Part shown: in pieces, positions 1 to 8,905 of the stretch
Numbering within the stretch: position 1 is the stretch's first letter
How the letters are laid out: each line of letters begins with the position of its first letter
Source of the DNA: Shewanella putrefaciens
GTDB lineage: Bacteria > Pseudomonadota > Gammaproteobacteria > Enterobacterales > Shewanellaceae
Length of the DNA stretch: 64,000 nt
Direction of reading: 5' to 3'
Assembly (NCBI RefSeq): GCF_016406305.1
Contig: NZ_CP066369.1
Coordinates: 3,614,501-3,678,500, forward strand
Program-made: the position numbers and the translations under genes
Notes under the pieces: model-generated
What the model was told of the DNA's origin: nothing
What the model saw: only the letters and a program-made list of their open reading frames with translations
Databases searched by the model: none

Positions 1-624
1 ATTAAACTGTTTTTGGATAGCAGCAAGATCGGCAAAAATATCGGCGTGGTCAAACTCAAGGTTATTAATGGCTAAGGTACGCGGATGATAGTGCACGAAT
101 TTGGAACGCTTATCGAAGAAGGCACTGTCGTATTCATCGGCCTCAACCACAAAGAAAGCGGATTGACCTAAACGGGCCGAAACCCCGAAATTTTGCGGAA
201 CGCCACCGATTAAAAAACCAGGCTCATAGCCGCAATCTTCTAAAATCCAAGCGAGCATGCTCGAGGTTGAGGTCTTGCCGTGGGTACCCGCAACCGCTAA
301 AACCCAACGTTCAGGTAAAATATGGTCGGCTAAAAACTGCGGGCCAGAGGTATAAGGTATGCCCAGATTCAATACAGCTTCGACGCAAGGATTGCCACGA
401 CTCATGGCATTGCCAATAACGACTAAGTCAGGATAGTGCCCTGCATCACCCAATTGGCTTGGGTCAAAACCTTGAATAAGTTCAATGCCTTGATCTTCAA
501 GCTGTGTACTCATCGGGGGATAGACATTGGCGTCTGAGCCCGTCACTCTATGCCCTTTTGCCCTAGCTAATAATGCTAAGCCACCCATGAAGGTTCCGCA
601 AATGCCTAAAATATGTACGTGCAT
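1..624 (-). CDS. mpl: UDP-N-acetylmuramate:L-alanyl-gamma-D-glutamyl-meso-diaminopimelate ligase (Mpl), N-terminal part
   Basis: Cytoplasmic Mur-ligase-family enzyme of peptidoglycan recycling. It attaches recovered murein tripeptide to UDP-MurNAc. The reading frame starts at an ATG at 624 and runs off the left edge of the window, giving about 208 residues. The N-terminus begins MHVHILGICGTFMGG, typical of the Mpl/MurC nucleotide-binding fold, and the Mur-ligase P-loop AGTHGKTSTSS is present near residue 113. VVEADEYDSAFFDKRSKF follows and is the Mpl-specific part of the active site. The central and C-terminal domains lie outside the window. Recycling is also represented here by ampG at 6.3 kb. 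Confidence 0.93.
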   Translation of the reverse strand, partial: MHVHILGICGTFMGGLALLARAKGHRVTGSDANVYPPMSTQLEDQGIELIQGFDPSQLGDAGHYPDLVVIGNAMSRGNPCVEAVLNLGIPYTSGPQFLADHILPERWVLAVAGTHGKTSTSSMLAWILEDCGYEPGFLIGGVPQNFGVSARLGQSAFFVVEADEYDSAFFDKRSKFVHYHPRTLAINNLEFDHADIFADLAAIQKQFN

Positions 625-780
625 ACCGCTCGCTCTGATGTTTTTGAATTCAAGGCCATTCTAATCCATCACAGGGCAGATTGGCAGGTTAGGATCACGG
701 AAAAGCGGCTCAATAAGAAAAGATCTGAAGGGGCGCGAGGATATTTTACAATTCAATGATTTTTCTCTAACAGCGCCGAA

Positions 781-1503
781 TCACTTGGCTTGTACACTGG
801 CGTAAAGTTTAGCATGTTGGCTACGGTGACGATTAAACAGGAACTGACGTAGCGCCTCACGCTCTTCGGCCTCAGCTTGAAATTTCACTATGGCTAAGCC
901 CTTCTCACTGCGGATGGGCTCGATATCCACTCGCAGAGTCTCACCATCGGGAAGCTGCAATTGTAAATCTTTACTCCCAAGCAATTGGGTGAATTGTTGC
1001 TGCGACTTAGCCCGAATAGCCATTCCCGAACTCGATAGGGATACCACTGACCATTGCTCGCCCTGATCATGGTCAAATATCCACACATCTTCGGCCTGAG
1101 TTAAACGCCAGCTACGTTCGACGCCCGATGCATCTAACACTTCGGGCACACCTAATGTCGGTTGCAGTTGTCCAAAATCATCCACTTTCAGGCACAGGGG
1201 GAACCAAAGTTTATAGGGGCCGACTTCAGCGAGTAAGGTCAATTTGGCCTTACCTAAAATAGAGGCAATCACCTGCGGAACCTCAGTCGATACAGTCAAC
1301 ACATGGTTGACCATAGGCTCTTGAGGGAAATTATCTCGGCTCAATCCACTATCGAGCCGTGTAGGGGTAAATAACTCCCTAAAACAAGCTAATTCCTCTA
1401 GGGATAAATGGGGTTCATCCACCATACGACCATCACCTAAAACGAGAGACTTATCCAAAAAACTACCACCAAAGCCTGGCGCTGTACATTTTTTGTTCTC
1501 CAC
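781..1503 (-). CDS. PilZ-like domain protein, tentative
   Basis: A 240-residue soluble protein without signal peptide or membrane segment. The C-terminal half holds a stretch (WSVVSLSSSGMAIRA, around residues 150-165) that resembles the second PilZ motif (D/N-x-S-x-x-G), followed by beta-strand-like sequence. A clear first PilZ motif (RxxxR) is not obvious, so c-di-GMP binding is only a possibility. It is transcribed away from mpl with about 155 bp between them. It could equally be an unrelated Shewanella family of unknown function. Confidence 0.5.
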   Translation of the reverse strand: MENKKCTAPGFGGSFLDKSLVLGDGRMVDEPHLSLEELACFRELFTPTRLDSGLSRDNFPQEPMVNHVLTVSTEVPQVIASILGKAKLTLLAEVGPYKLWFPLCLKVDDFGQLQPTLGVPEVLDASGVERSWRLTQAEDVWIFDHDQGEQWSVVSLSSSGMAIRAKSQQQFTQLLGSKDLQLQLPDGETLRVDIEPIRSEKGLAIVKFQAEAEEREALRQFLFNRHRSQHAKLYASVQAK

Positions 1504-1663
1504 ACAAAAAAGAACCCTAGCCTAACGGTGCAAATGCCCTTGCACCATTAGCCATTTAGACTATTTATTGATAGCGCTTGATGGTTGAGCTTATACGGAA
1601 CTGAGCTTGTGCGTAGACAAACTTTCTCGTAGCTAAACTTTACCGTAGCAGAACCTGCAGAAT

Positions 1664-2530
1664 TTAGTCGTCGTGTTTGACGGTCGCCGCCGGGGGAGCA
1701 AAGAGGACCTGCAACCTCTGCTTAAGGCTTAATCCCGTCGCCGTCACTTCAGTGAACATGTCGCGCCATTCGCTAAAAGTGACTTTTAGGGGGTTAAAAC
1801 TGTTTATCGGTTTAGTGATGCCGTAAATCACAGTGTCAACCTCAAGCTCAAAAGTCCCAAAGAGCTTGTCCCAAATGATCAAAATCCCTGCATAGTTTTT
1901 ATCGATATACTGTGGGTTGCGGCCATGGTGAACTCTATGGTGTGATGGGGTGTTAAAAATCCATTCCAAGGGGCCAAGGGATTTAACGGCTTGGGTATGC
2001 ACAAAAAATTGCAAACCAAGATTGAGTAACACCACAAAAACCACCCAATTAGGATCAAAACCGACTATCACCAGCGGTAACCAGAAGATCCACATACCGG
2101 CAAAGGGGTACATTAAACTCTGGCGAAACGCAGTGCTAAAATTCATATTTTCAGAACTATGGTGGACCACATGTGCCGCCCACATCCAACGTACTCGGTG
2201 GCTCGCCCGGTGAAACCAGTAATAACAAAAATCCTGCGCGACCATTAGGGCGATAAAACTGAGGGGACCCATTTCAATATCGAAGAGTTTCCAACCAAAG
2301 ACCGCGAGATATAGCTTAGCGATCAGCAAACCGGTAAGCAGATCGGCGCCTTGGTGCATGGCCGCAAGGCTAAAATTACAGAGTACTTCAGGGCCGCGAT
2401 AACCTGCACTCAAGGGCAGTTTTTGTTGCCTATCACCCAAATACCATTCCAGCAAAATACACACGAAAAAAATCGGAGCTAAGACTAATAACAGCACTTC
2501 GGGATGCTGAATTAATGCGGCGATATCCAT
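1664..2530 (-). CDS. Fatty acid hydroxylase / sterol desaturase family membrane protein
   Basis: Integral membrane di-iron oxygenase of the ERG3/fatty-acid-hydroxylase superfamily, 288 residues. The eight-histidine signature is complete: HRASH at about 107-111, HVVHH at 120-124 and HHRVHH at 197-202. Hydrophobic segments lie around 10-30, 60-80, 90-105 and 140-175. Members act on C-H bonds of lipids such as sterols, fatty acids or carotenoids; the substrate cannot be read from the sequence. It lies 45 bp downstream of the DUF2804 gene on the same strand, so the two are probably co-transcribed and may share a lipid-related role. Confidence 0.82.
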   Translation of the reverse strand: MDIAALIQHPEVLLLVLAPIFFVCILLEWYLGDRQQKLPLSAGYRGPEVLCNFSLAAMHQGADLLTGLLIAKLYLAVFGWKLFDIEMGPLSFIALMVAQDFCYYWFHRASHRVRWMWAAHVVHHSSENMNFSTAFRQSLMYPFAGMWIFWLPLVIVGFDPNWVVFVVLLNLGLQFFVHTQAVKSLGPLEWIFNTPSHHRVHHGRNPQYIDKNYAGILIIWDKLFGTFELEVDTVIYGITKPINSFNPLKVTFSEWRDMFTEVTATGLSLKQRLQVLFAPPAATVKHDD

Positions 2531-2575
2531 ATGATTTTTCCTATTTTTATTATTATTTATTGTCTACGAGATTAA

Positions 2576-3628
2576 TTACCAACGAGCGTAATGATCTTCG
2601 GTTAAACCAAGTACATTATTCAACGAATGGCGTCGTCCCTGATTATCGATAATAGTGCCGCTAAAATGGCCGATATACTGGCGAAAATTGCTCTTTAGTA
2701 GGAGCAAATTGCGTTTTTCGCTACGACAGTTCCTAGCTGAAAACTGCAGCTCGACTTGCCCGTTATGGCTATAGATGCGCCACACTTCAGCCCCTTGGCT
2801 GGCATGACGGTCAAATTCAAACTGGACAGGCCCAAGTAAATGTCGCTCACCATTAATCCAAAAGACATTTTCATTGGCGCCGGTTTCATTGACTCCCGCG
2901 GCAAGATTAAGCCCCATAATGCCACCCTCGATTTGGGCGTTAATCGAAGCCCAGCGCCAACTGGTATCGCGGCGCATAAAACCCGCCGAAAAATCATATC
3001 CTGCTAAAGCTTGATTGAGTGGCTGTGGCTCATGTTCAACGGTCAAACTGCCTTTAACGGTGAGGCCATTGTGTTTCTGCGTATAGGTCCAGCCGTTGTA
3101 ACCCGTTGGACTGCACATCGCCATAGGTAAACTGAGTGGCGCTGGCTGCAACTTAAGGTCGGCTTGAAGGTGTTGCGTATCGAGGAGCAAGCGCCACCCA
3201 CCATCGACTATCTCAAAACTAAACCCAGCCCCTTTGCGGCCAATGCCACTCTTGCCATTGGCGGGAGAGGCGCTCATCCGATAGCCAAACCTTAAGGGTT
3301 TTAGCCAGCTTTGCTGGGTTAAACGATTGTTTTTTATGTCATATATATAGCAAAAAGCACTGCCAAGATAGGCAATATCGGCCAGCGCTACGCCAATCAC
3401 GTATCTGGGTGTAACCAAGGAAACGAACTGGAATTGTTTGTAGTCAAAGCGTCTTGCCCAGGCCGAAGCGGGTCTATCCATAGTGTCAAAATAGGCAAAA
3501 TTGGCCACACCTAAGGACTTAACTATGCCATCGAAATGACCGAAATGCGGGACACCTTTAGGATTGATTAAACTATCAGGGGCAATTTGAGTGGTGATGG
3601 GTAACATGACTTCGCCTTGCGCTTGCAT
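2576..3628 (-). CDS. DUF2804 domain-containing protein
   Basis: A 350-residue protein recognised as DUF2804 by its opening (NPKGVPHFGHFDG, FAYFDTMDRPASAWARRF) and by the beta-rich body with GRKGAGFSF and GYDFSAGFMRRDTSWRWA. The family resembles lipocalin-like or AttH-type beta-barrels, but no biochemical function is established. No signal peptide is visible. The gene is upstream of the membrane hydroxylase at 1664-2530 and probably forms a two-gene operon with it. Confidence 0.75.
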   Translation of the reverse strand: MQAQGEVMLPITTQIAPDSLINPKGVPHFGHFDGIVKSLGVANFAYFDTMDRPASAWARRFDYKQFQFVSLVTPRYVIGVALADIAYLGSAFCYIYDIKNNRLTQQSWLKPLRFGYRMSASPANGKSGIGRKGAGFSFEIVDGGWRLLLDTQHLQADLKLQPAPLSLPMAMCSPTGYNGWTYTQKHNGLTVKGSLTVEHEPQPLNQALAGYDFSAGFMRRDTSWRWASINAQIEGGIMGLNLAAGVNETGANENVFWINGERHLLGPVQFEFDRHASQGAEVWRIYSHNGQVELQFSARNCRSEKRNLLLLKSNFRQYIGHFSGTIIDNQGRRHSLNNVLGLTEDHYARW

Positions 3629-3778
3629 AAGTAATTTGGAGCATAAATGCGCTCTAATTCAACGTTGAATTTTTACTCTAACCTGTCCCCCTCTGCATTA
3701 AAAGAGTGCAACATCAAATTGTTGTAACTTTGTTATAGAACGCCACACTATTTAATCTCGCACGTTTAAAATATAAGC

Positions 3779-3804
3779 AAAAAAAAAGCGCCTTAAAGGC
3801 GCTT
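3779..3804 (-). terminator. Rho-independent terminator of the outer-membrane barrel gene
   Basis: On the minus strand an 8-bp stem (AGCGCCTT pairing with AAGGCGCT) is followed by a run of eight or more T. It lies 11 bp after the stop of the gene at 3815-4378. Confidence 0.85.
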
Positions 3805-3814
3805 AACACTCATC

Positions 3815-4378
3815 TTAGAAACGATAGCTCATACCCAAACTGACGCCCTGCACTTGCAACTCGTCCATCGGCACATATTGATATTCAACATTAAGGCCTA
3901 AACCGGATTTAAAGCGGTATTGCCATCCCGCAGCACCATAAAAACCCATGTCATTTGAGTCTTTATCCTGCTGCCCGACTTCATAACTCACTTTGCTATA
4001 ACCAGTACCGACCTTAGCATAAAGACTGTTACCACTAGACAATGCATATTCACCGTACACAGCCCCACGAACACCTTGATAACTCAGGTTTTTAATGTCG
4101 CCTATGGCCTCGCTAAACGCGCTAACAACCCCGCCCGTCCCCGCAAAATAGCCAGCTTCAATGCCAAAATGTTCATTGAGCATATAGCGATAATAAATGT
4201 CACTCGTAAAACTATCGCCCGCATCATAATCGCCACTTTTCGCTTTAAGCTCTTGGCTACCGTAACCTAAACTTCCGCCCAAAATGTGTGAGGACTCGTT
4301 AGCATTGGCATTAAGGCTAAACATCCCAACATTCATGCCTAGGGCTAAAACTCCCAATATTAAGTAGCATTTTTTCAT
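3815..4378 (-). CDS. Outer-membrane beta-barrel protein (OmpA-like barrel family)
   Basis: A 187-residue exported protein. The N-terminus MKKCYLILGVLALGMNVGMF followed by SLNANANE is a signal peptide with probable cleavage after residues 24-26. The mature part alternates polar and hydrophobic residues in short strands (GYGSQELKAKSGDYDAGDSF, YYRYMLNEHFGIEAGY, YAKVGTGYSKVSY) and ends in aromatic SYRF, the outer-membrane insertion signal. Length suits an eight-stranded barrel. The specific role (porin, adhesin or stress protein) is not recognisable. A strong terminator follows. Confidence 0.75.
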   Translation of the reverse strand: MKKCYLILGVLALGMNVGMFSLNANANESSHILGGSLGYGSQELKAKSGDYDAGDSFTSDIYYRYMLNEHFGIEAGYFAGTGGVVSAFSEAIGDIKNLSYQGVRGAVYGEYALSSGNSLYAKVGTGYSKVSYEVGQQDKDSNDMGFYGAAGWQYRFKSGLGLNVEYQYVPMDELQVQGVSLGMSYRF

Positions 4379-4532
4379 CTTTCGGCTTTCCTATCTACAG
4401 CTCTAAAAGCGTTCATCATACTCCTCCATCCTGTATCGCAACTGAACCTAAGCGCCCTTAAAAAAGTGCTCCGTGGCATCAAAAGTGATTTCTGGTATGC
4501 TGTAGCCACTTTATATTTGCACGAGAGATCCC

Positions 4533-5105
4533 ATGAAACGGCTATTACTGACCTTAACTTTTCCCCTGCTATTCGTGGGCTGCGCAAGCCAAAATCCAAC
4601 CCATATGGCTTTCAGTCCCCAAGTGCCCGATGTCAGCCAACAAACACCTAGACCTATTTCGATTTCACTCGACACTATTGATACTCGTAATGTCGACTAT
4701 GTGGCCAGCTTTATAGAAGAAGGCACTAAGACACGCTTAGTGGGCCCGAGCGAACCGCCTAAGTTGCAACTCGATGAAGTGTTTCGCAATGGGTTTACAC
4801 AGGCGGGCTACCAAATCGATCCCAGTGCCGCCCATTCTGTCCAAATTCAATTGGCAGAATTACAGATGGATGTGACCAAAAACACCTTCGGCTATGAAGC
4901 AAAGCACAGCATCTTAATTTCGGTACAGGCTCGCAATGCAACCCAAGAACTGGTTAAGCGTTACAAGGCAAAAGGCGTACTCAAAGGCCCTTTAACACCG
5001 GATTTTGCCACCCTAGAACTGGATATGAATAAGCTTCTTGGCCAGCTCACAGGGGAAATTTTAAACGACCCTGAACTCAACCAATTTTTGCAGCAACAAC
5101 AGTAA
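4533..5105 (+). CDS. yajG: YajG family lipoprotein
   Basis: A 190-residue lipoprotein with a lipobox at LLFVGC (Cys at about residue 17); Ala-Ser after the Cys suggests outer-membrane sorting. The body matches the YajG family in length and layout (ISISLDTIDTRN, LDEVFRNGFTQAGYQI, YKAKGVLKGPLTPDFATLE). The function of YajG is unknown, but in enterobacteria it sits directly next to ampG, and the same neighbourhood is seen here with two extra genes in between. A GAGAG ribosome-binding site lies 8 nt before the ATG. Confidence 0.85.
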   Translation: MKRLLLTLTFPLLFVGCASQNPTHMAFSPQVPDVSQQTPRPISISLDTIDTRNVDYVASFIEEGTKTRLVGPSEPPKLQLDEVFRNGFTQAGYQIDPSAAHSVQIQLAELQMDVTKNTFGYEAKHSILISVQARNATQELVKRYKAKGVLKGPLTPDFATLELDMNKLLGQLTGEILNDPELNQFLQQQQ

Positions 5106-5132
5106 TGCTCAGCAATTAATAAGGAAATCAAA

Positions 5133-5717
5133 ATGCTTCGTTGGATATCTGCACTCTTACTCCTAGGCGCCAGTCACTGTAGCTGGGCTGTCGACATTCA
5201 GCCCGACACTCTCTATCCCCAAGTCGAGTTTGATACCAGTTTAGGCAAAATAGTGGTCGAGCTAGATAGAACCCGCGCGCCCATTACCGTCGATAACTTT
5301 TTAACTTATGTTGTCAAAGGCGAATACGACAACACCATTTTCCACCGCGTGATCAGTGACTTTGTGGTGCAAGGGGGCGGACTAAATACCAAGTTAGAGG
5401 AGCTACCAGCCGGCAAGCCAATCGTTAACGAATCGGGTAATGGCTTAACCAACAGCATGGGCACTATTGCCATGGCTCGGGATAATGAACCCCATTCGGC
5501 GACTCGCCAGTTTTATTTCAACGTGGCCGACAACACTAAACTCGACCCGTCGAAACGCCGTTGGGGTTATGCTGTGTTTGGCGAAATCATCGAAGGAAAA
5601 ACCGTATTAGAGGCAATGGCCGTGGTCGAAACCACGACCAACGCCAAACTCAATTGGCCCGATGTCCCAGTCACTCCCATTATTTTAAAAACAGCAAAAT
5701 TACTCCCGAAAAAATAA
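5133..5717 (+). CDS. Periplasmic cyclophilin-type peptidyl-prolyl isomerase
   Basis: A 194-residue cyclophilin of the bacterial PpiA type with a signal peptide (MLRWISALLLLGASHCSWA). It catalyses cis-trans isomerisation of prolyl bonds, presumably assisting envelope protein folding. Visible family motifs include VELDRTRAPITVDNFLTYV, FHRVISDFVVQGGG with the catalytic Arg, and ATRQFYFNVADN plus YAVFGEIIEGKTV. It starts 27 bp after yajG with an AAGGAAA ribosome-binding site, so it is likely in the same transcript. It could be called ppiA, but E. coli ppiA lies elsewhere, so no symbol is given. Confidence 0.9.
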   Translation: MLRWISALLLLGASHCSWAVDIQPDTLYPQVEFDTSLGKIVVELDRTRAPITVDNFLTYVVKGEYDNTIFHRVISDFVVQGGGLNTKLEELPAGKPIVNESGNGLTNSMGTIAMARDNEPHSATRQFYFNVADNTKLDPSKRRWGYAVFGEIIEGKTVLEAMAVVETTTNAKLNWPDVPVTPIILKTAKLLPKK

Positions 5718-5786
5718 TCCAAAAAAATTCGAGCAAAAGCGCTAATTCAACACCTATACTCAGGGAGCAATAGAAAGGAGGCAACG

Positions 5787-6107
5787 ATGACGGTAGTAGA
5801 ATTCATCGATAATAAAGCGCCCCAACTTGCGCTGTATGGAAAAGCGTTTTTGAGCGACGAACTCGATTTCCATGAAGTCCAGCTCTATCTTTGGGATACC
5901 CTTGAGGAATGGCAACAGCTAGTCCCGACAGGCGAAGCGCAAACGGAAACAGAAAAAGTGTTTTGGCATGTGCTCCACAGTTTTAACAAGTGGCCAGACT
6001 GGATGATCCGCGGCAATCATTATCTGCGTAAACACATTGATGATTGCTGTGACTTCCTCAGTTTAGGGGGCCGAATGCCAGCGGGTTGTATCGGTATTCG
6101 ACCTTAG
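5787..6107 (+). CDS. Small conserved-looking protein of unknown function
   Basis: I do not recognise this 106-residue soluble protein. It is acidic and tryptophan-rich (LYLWDTLEEWQQL, FWHVLHSFNKWPDWMIRG), with Cys-Cys at about residue 89. The start is well supported by an unusually strong AAAGGAGG ribosome-binding site at about 5773-5780. It sits between the cyclophilin gene and ampG, ends with its own terminator, and is a real gene by start signal, spacing and terminator. No membrane segment or signal peptide is visible. Confidence 0.72.
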   Translation: MTVVEFIDNKAPQLALYGKAFLSDELDFHEVQLYLWDTLEEWQQLVPTGEAQTETEKVFWHVLHSFNKWPDWMIRGNHYLRKHIDDCCDFLSLGGRMPAGCIGIRP

Positions 6108-6127
6108 TGTTCAAATCACATCGCCCT

Positions 6128-6158
6128 AAAAAGACTCAGCTTGCTGAGTCTTTTTTTA
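6128..6158 (+). terminator. Rho-independent terminator after the small protein
   Basis: A perfect 11-bp stem (AAAGACTCAGC with GCTGAGTCTTT, TT loop) ends in seven T, 20 bp after the stop at 6107. It separates the yajG-cyclophilin-orphan transcript from ampG. Confidence 0.88.
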
Positions 6159-6287
6159 TGCCAAGTAGCGCAGCGCAGGCGAGATCCGCCCCTACAAAAT
6201 ATGGACGCGAGCCATATGCGCCCAAAGTTAGTCCTTGAACCCAATAGCACCTTGCCCGTAAGCTAGGCGGATTCGATTCTTCGGCTT

Positions 6288-7709
6288 ATGCTTATGTCCG
6301 CACCAGGTTTTATTCAACGTACTCTCAATGCTTTAAGCGTTTACAACCATAAGCGCGTGTTAATCTTGCTACTGCTTGGTTTTTCCGCAGGCCTGCCTTT
6401 AATGCTCGTGTTTTCAACCTTGTCCTTTTGGTTACGCGAGGCTGGGGTCGACCGAACGTCTATCGGCTATTTCAGTTGGATAGCCTTAGCCTATGCCTTT
6501 AAGTGGGCTTGGTCTCCCTTAGTTGACAGGCTTTCTCTGCCTTTGCTCACGCGCTTTTTGGGACGGCGGCGCAGTTGGATATTATTTGCCCAGCTGCTAT
6601 TGGTTGTCGCTATTCTCGGAATGTCGTTCAGCGATCCCTTAAAAGATCTCGAACGCCTCGCCGTTTTCGCACTTATGGTTGCCTTTGCCTCGGCCACCCA
6701 AGATATAGTGATCGATGCCTTTCGGATTGAATCCGCGCCGGAGAAGATGCAAGCCGCATTAGCCGCCGCCTATCAAGTGGGTTATCGCAGCGCCATGATA
6801 GTCGCCACCGCAGGTGCGCTCACCATAGCGGCCTGGGTTGAACCCGGTAACACGGCATACAACTTAGTGGCATGGCAAACATCCTACCTAGTGATGGCGG
6901 GCTTAATGTCGATTGGGATATTAACCACCCTCTTTAGCCGCGAGCCCAAGGTCGACACCCGCGCCGCCGATGCAACCGAACTCGCATTAAAACAACGTCT
7001 AAGCGCCAGTTATCCTAAACCTGTTGCCGCCAGTATTTCATGGATTTATACCGCCAGTGTGCTGCCCTTTATCGATTTTTTTAAGCGCTATGGCCGCAGT
7101 GCAATCCTTATTTTGCTGCTGATTTCCTGCTACCGGATCTCGGATATTGTGATGGGGATTATGGCGAACGTCTTCTATGTCGATATGGGATTCACTAAGG
7201 AAGAAATTGCCTATCTCAGTAAAATCTACGGTTTGATCATGACCTTGGTCGGCGCCGCCTTCGGCGGTGTACTGCTAGCCCGCTTTGGTACTATGAAAAT
7301 CCTCTTCCTCGGCGCTTTGCTGGTGGCCGTCACCAATCTGTTATTCGCCTGGCAGGCGGTGATTGGCTATGACGTGCCCTTTTTAACCTTTGCGATTTCG
7401 GTCGATAATTTCAGTGCCGGGATAGCCACAGCGGCATTTATTGCCTATCTATCGAGCCTAACGAGCAGTGGTTACAGTGCGACCCAATATGCGCTACTTT
7501 CATCTATCATGTTGTTATTTCCTAAGTTTATTGCCGGCTTCTCTGGCGCCTATGTCGATGCTTTTGGCTATGTGAACTTCTTTGTCGCCGCCAGTGTGAT
7601 CGGCTTTCCCGTGTTGTTTTTAATTGTCTTAGTCAATAAGTATGCGCCGCACCCAAGTACATCGTTAATGAATGACGCTGAGGACAACATCAATAAATCA
7701 GAGACTTAG
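6288..7709 (+). CDS. ampG: AmpG family muropeptide permease (MFS)
   Basis: Inner-membrane major-facilitator transporter, 473 residues, that imports GlcNAc-anhydroMurNAc-peptides for cell-wall recycling. The N-terminal segment LLLLGFSAGLPLMLVFSTLSFW, then AYAFKWAWSPLVDRL and FASATQDIVIDAFRIE, is highly typical of AmpG, and about 12-14 hydrophobic helices follow. Its position close to yajG is the enterobacterial arrangement. In beta-lactamase-inducible organisms AmpG supplies the AmpR inducer; no AmpR is visible here. It is followed by a terminator shared with convergent yajQ. Confidence 0.92.
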   Translation: MLMSAPGFIQRTLNALSVYNHKRVLILLLLGFSAGLPLMLVFSTLSFWLREAGVDRTSIGYFSWIALAYAFKWAWSPLVDRLSLPLLTRFLGRRRSWILFAQLLLVVAILGMSFSDPLKDLERLAVFALMVAFASATQDIVIDAFRIESAPEKMQAALAAAYQVGYRSAMIVATAGALTIAAWVEPGNTAYNLVAWQTSYLVMAGLMSIGILTTLFSREPKVDTRAADATELALKQRLSASYPKPVAASISWIYTASVLPFIDFFKRYGRSAILILLLISCYRISDIVMGIMANVFYVDMGFTKEEIAYLSKIYGLIMTLVGAAFGGVLLARFGTMKILFLGALLVAVTNLLFAWQAVIGYDVPFLTFAISVDNFSAGIATAAFIAYLSSLTSSGYSATQYALLSSIMLLFPKFIAGFSGAYVDAFGYVNFFVAASVIGFPVLFLIVLVNKYAPHPSTSLMNDAEDNINKSET

Positions 7710-7737
7710 CCTGTCACTGAGGCACCACATTCCTAAC

Positions 7738-7776
7738 AAAAAGCCCCCAATGCTTAGCATTGGGGGCTTTATTTTT
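7738..7776. terminator. Bidirectional terminator between ampG and yajQ
   Basis: A perfect inverted repeat (AAAGCCCCCAATGC, then TTA, then GCATTGGGGGCTTT) is flanked by A-rich and T-rich tracts on both sides. It can stop ampG on plus and yajQ on minus. Confidence 0.88.
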
Positions 7777-7806
7777 ATGCCAGAGTTAAGCCTGCATCAA
7801 GCAGAG

Positions 7807-8292
7807 TTAATCACGGAAGTTATTGAATTGAAAAGGTTGCCCCAGTTCTGACTGACGCATCAAGGCCATTACCGCTTGCAAATCATCACGGGCCTTACCC
7901 GTTACCCGTACAGTGTCACCTTGGATAGAGGACTGTACTTTAAGCTTGCTGTCTTTAATCATCTTAACGACTTTTTTAGCGATATCGGTTTCAATACCCT
8001 GCTTAAAACGCACCTTCAGGGAGAAGGTTTTACCACTATGGACAGACTTTTCATCTACATCCATCGTAGAGGGTTCGACATTTCGCTTACTCAGCTGGGT
8101 ACGCAAAATATCCACGAGTTGTTTGCATTGGAAGTCGTCTTCCGCCGTTAGCGTCACAACATGGTCTTTATATTCGATGCTGGCATCTTTACCGCGAAAA
8201 TCAAATCGGCTGCTGAGCTCACGGCGAGAATTATCGACCGCATTACGTAACTCAACTTCGTCCACTTCGGACACAATATCAAATGAAGGCAT
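7807..8292 (-). CDS. yajQ: YajQ family cyclic-di-GMP/nucleotide-binding protein
   Basis: A 161-residue cytoplasmic protein that matches YajQ over its whole length ([77 protein letters not shown]). The family folds into two RNP-like domains. Some members bind c-di-GMP and act as transcriptional co-factors, and E. coli YajQ binds nucleotides. It is transcribed divergently from the VanZ-like gene. Confidence 0.94.
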   Translation of the reverse strand: MPSFDIVSEVDEVELRNAVDNSRRELSSRFDFRGKDASIEYKDHVVTLTAEDDFQCKQLVDILRTQLSKRNVEPSTMDVDEKSVHSGKTFSLKVRFKQGIETDIAKKVVKMIKDSKLKVQSSIQGDTVRVTGKARDDLQAVMALMRQSELGQPFQFNNFRD

Positions 8293-8455
8293 GGTTGCCG
8301 CCCCTTAGGTGATGATAAATGCCGATAGTTTACCGACTCCCCACTACAAGTTGAAGGTTAACTTCACCCTCAGCAAGATAAAACTCGGCTTATGGGTGAC
8401 TTTGACTGCGCATTTTCCTATTATTGCCCCACTCGAAGATAATAAAACCGTATTT

Positions 8456-8818
8456 GTGATAACTAAAAACACCCTATTCAAACTGGCATTAGCCGTAGCC
8501 GTTGTTGTGATCAGTTATCTGGTGTTTTCCAGACCGAGCTATTCGCAAAGCATCCCTAATCTCGATAAGATTGGCCATCTTGGCAGCTTCTTTTGCCTGT
8601 CTTATCTCACCTATCTGGCCTTTCGCCCTCGGTGGTATTGGTTATCCTCAGTGCTTGCCGGTTATGCCATTCTGATTGAATTAGTGCAATCCCGTTTACC
8701 CTATCGCAGTGCATCCATAGGTGATGTGCTCGCCGATTTTACGGGTATCGCATTATTTTACTTTAGCCTTTGGGCCTATGGTAAATATTTCCGCGCCGCG
8801 CAGTTGCGGGAAGATTAA
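8456..8818 (+). CDS. VanZ-like family membrane protein
   Basis: Small VanZ-like integral membrane protein with four predicted helices (LALAVAVVVISYLVF, GSFFCLSYLTYLAF, VLAGYAILIELVQ, ALFYFSLWAYG). The VanZ core DKIGHLGSFF and ELVQSRLPYRSASIGDVLADFTG is clear; this is the second half of the wider frame, about 121 residues. The frame is open back to a GTG at 8309, only 16 bp from divergent yajQ. That extension has no domain features and would cover the promoter region, so I prefer the GTG at 8456; neither start has a strong ribosome-binding site. Function is unknown in this subgroup, and teicoplanin resistance should not be inferred. Confidence 0.7.
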   Translation: MITKNTLFKLALAVAVVVISYLVFSRPSYSQSIPNLDKIGHLGSFFCLSYLTYLAFRPRWYWLSSVLAGYAILIELVQSRLPYRSASIGDVLADFTGIALFYFSLWAYGKYFRAAQLRED

Positions 8819-8876
8819 TCCAAACACTTCACACTGGCACTAATGCAAAAGGCCGCAAATATGACCATTACAGTGA

Positions 8877-8904
8877 GATGGAGCAGTGAAGATGGAGCAG
8901 TGAA
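8877..8904 (+). repeat. Two tandem 14-bp repeats, each an ATG-GAG-CAG-TGA mini-ORF, before the panE-like start
   Basis: GATGGAGCAGTGAA occurs twice without gap (8877-8890 and 8891-8904) and the next four bases restart a third unit whose ATG (8906) begins the reductase gene. Each unit carries a GGAG ribosome-binding core and a complete four-codon frame M-E-Q-stop. The second mini-stop ends two bases before the gene ATG. Copy number would shift reading frame for any start further upstream. Confidence 0.8.
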
Positions 8905-8905
8905 G

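Noticed and set aside
781..1503. Assigning the 240-residue protein firmly to PilZ
   Set aside because: Only the second motif resembles PilZ; RxxxR is not clear, so the call is tentative.
6161..6280. Palindromic GGCGAGATCCGCCCC-type sequence before ampG
   Set aside because: It resembles dispersed noncoding repeats but only one copy is seen, so no repeat family can be claimed.
8309..8455. N-terminal extension of the VanZ-like protein from the GTG at 8309
   Set aside because: It lies in the yajQ divergent promoter region and shows no domain or membrane features; a start at 8456 fits the family better.
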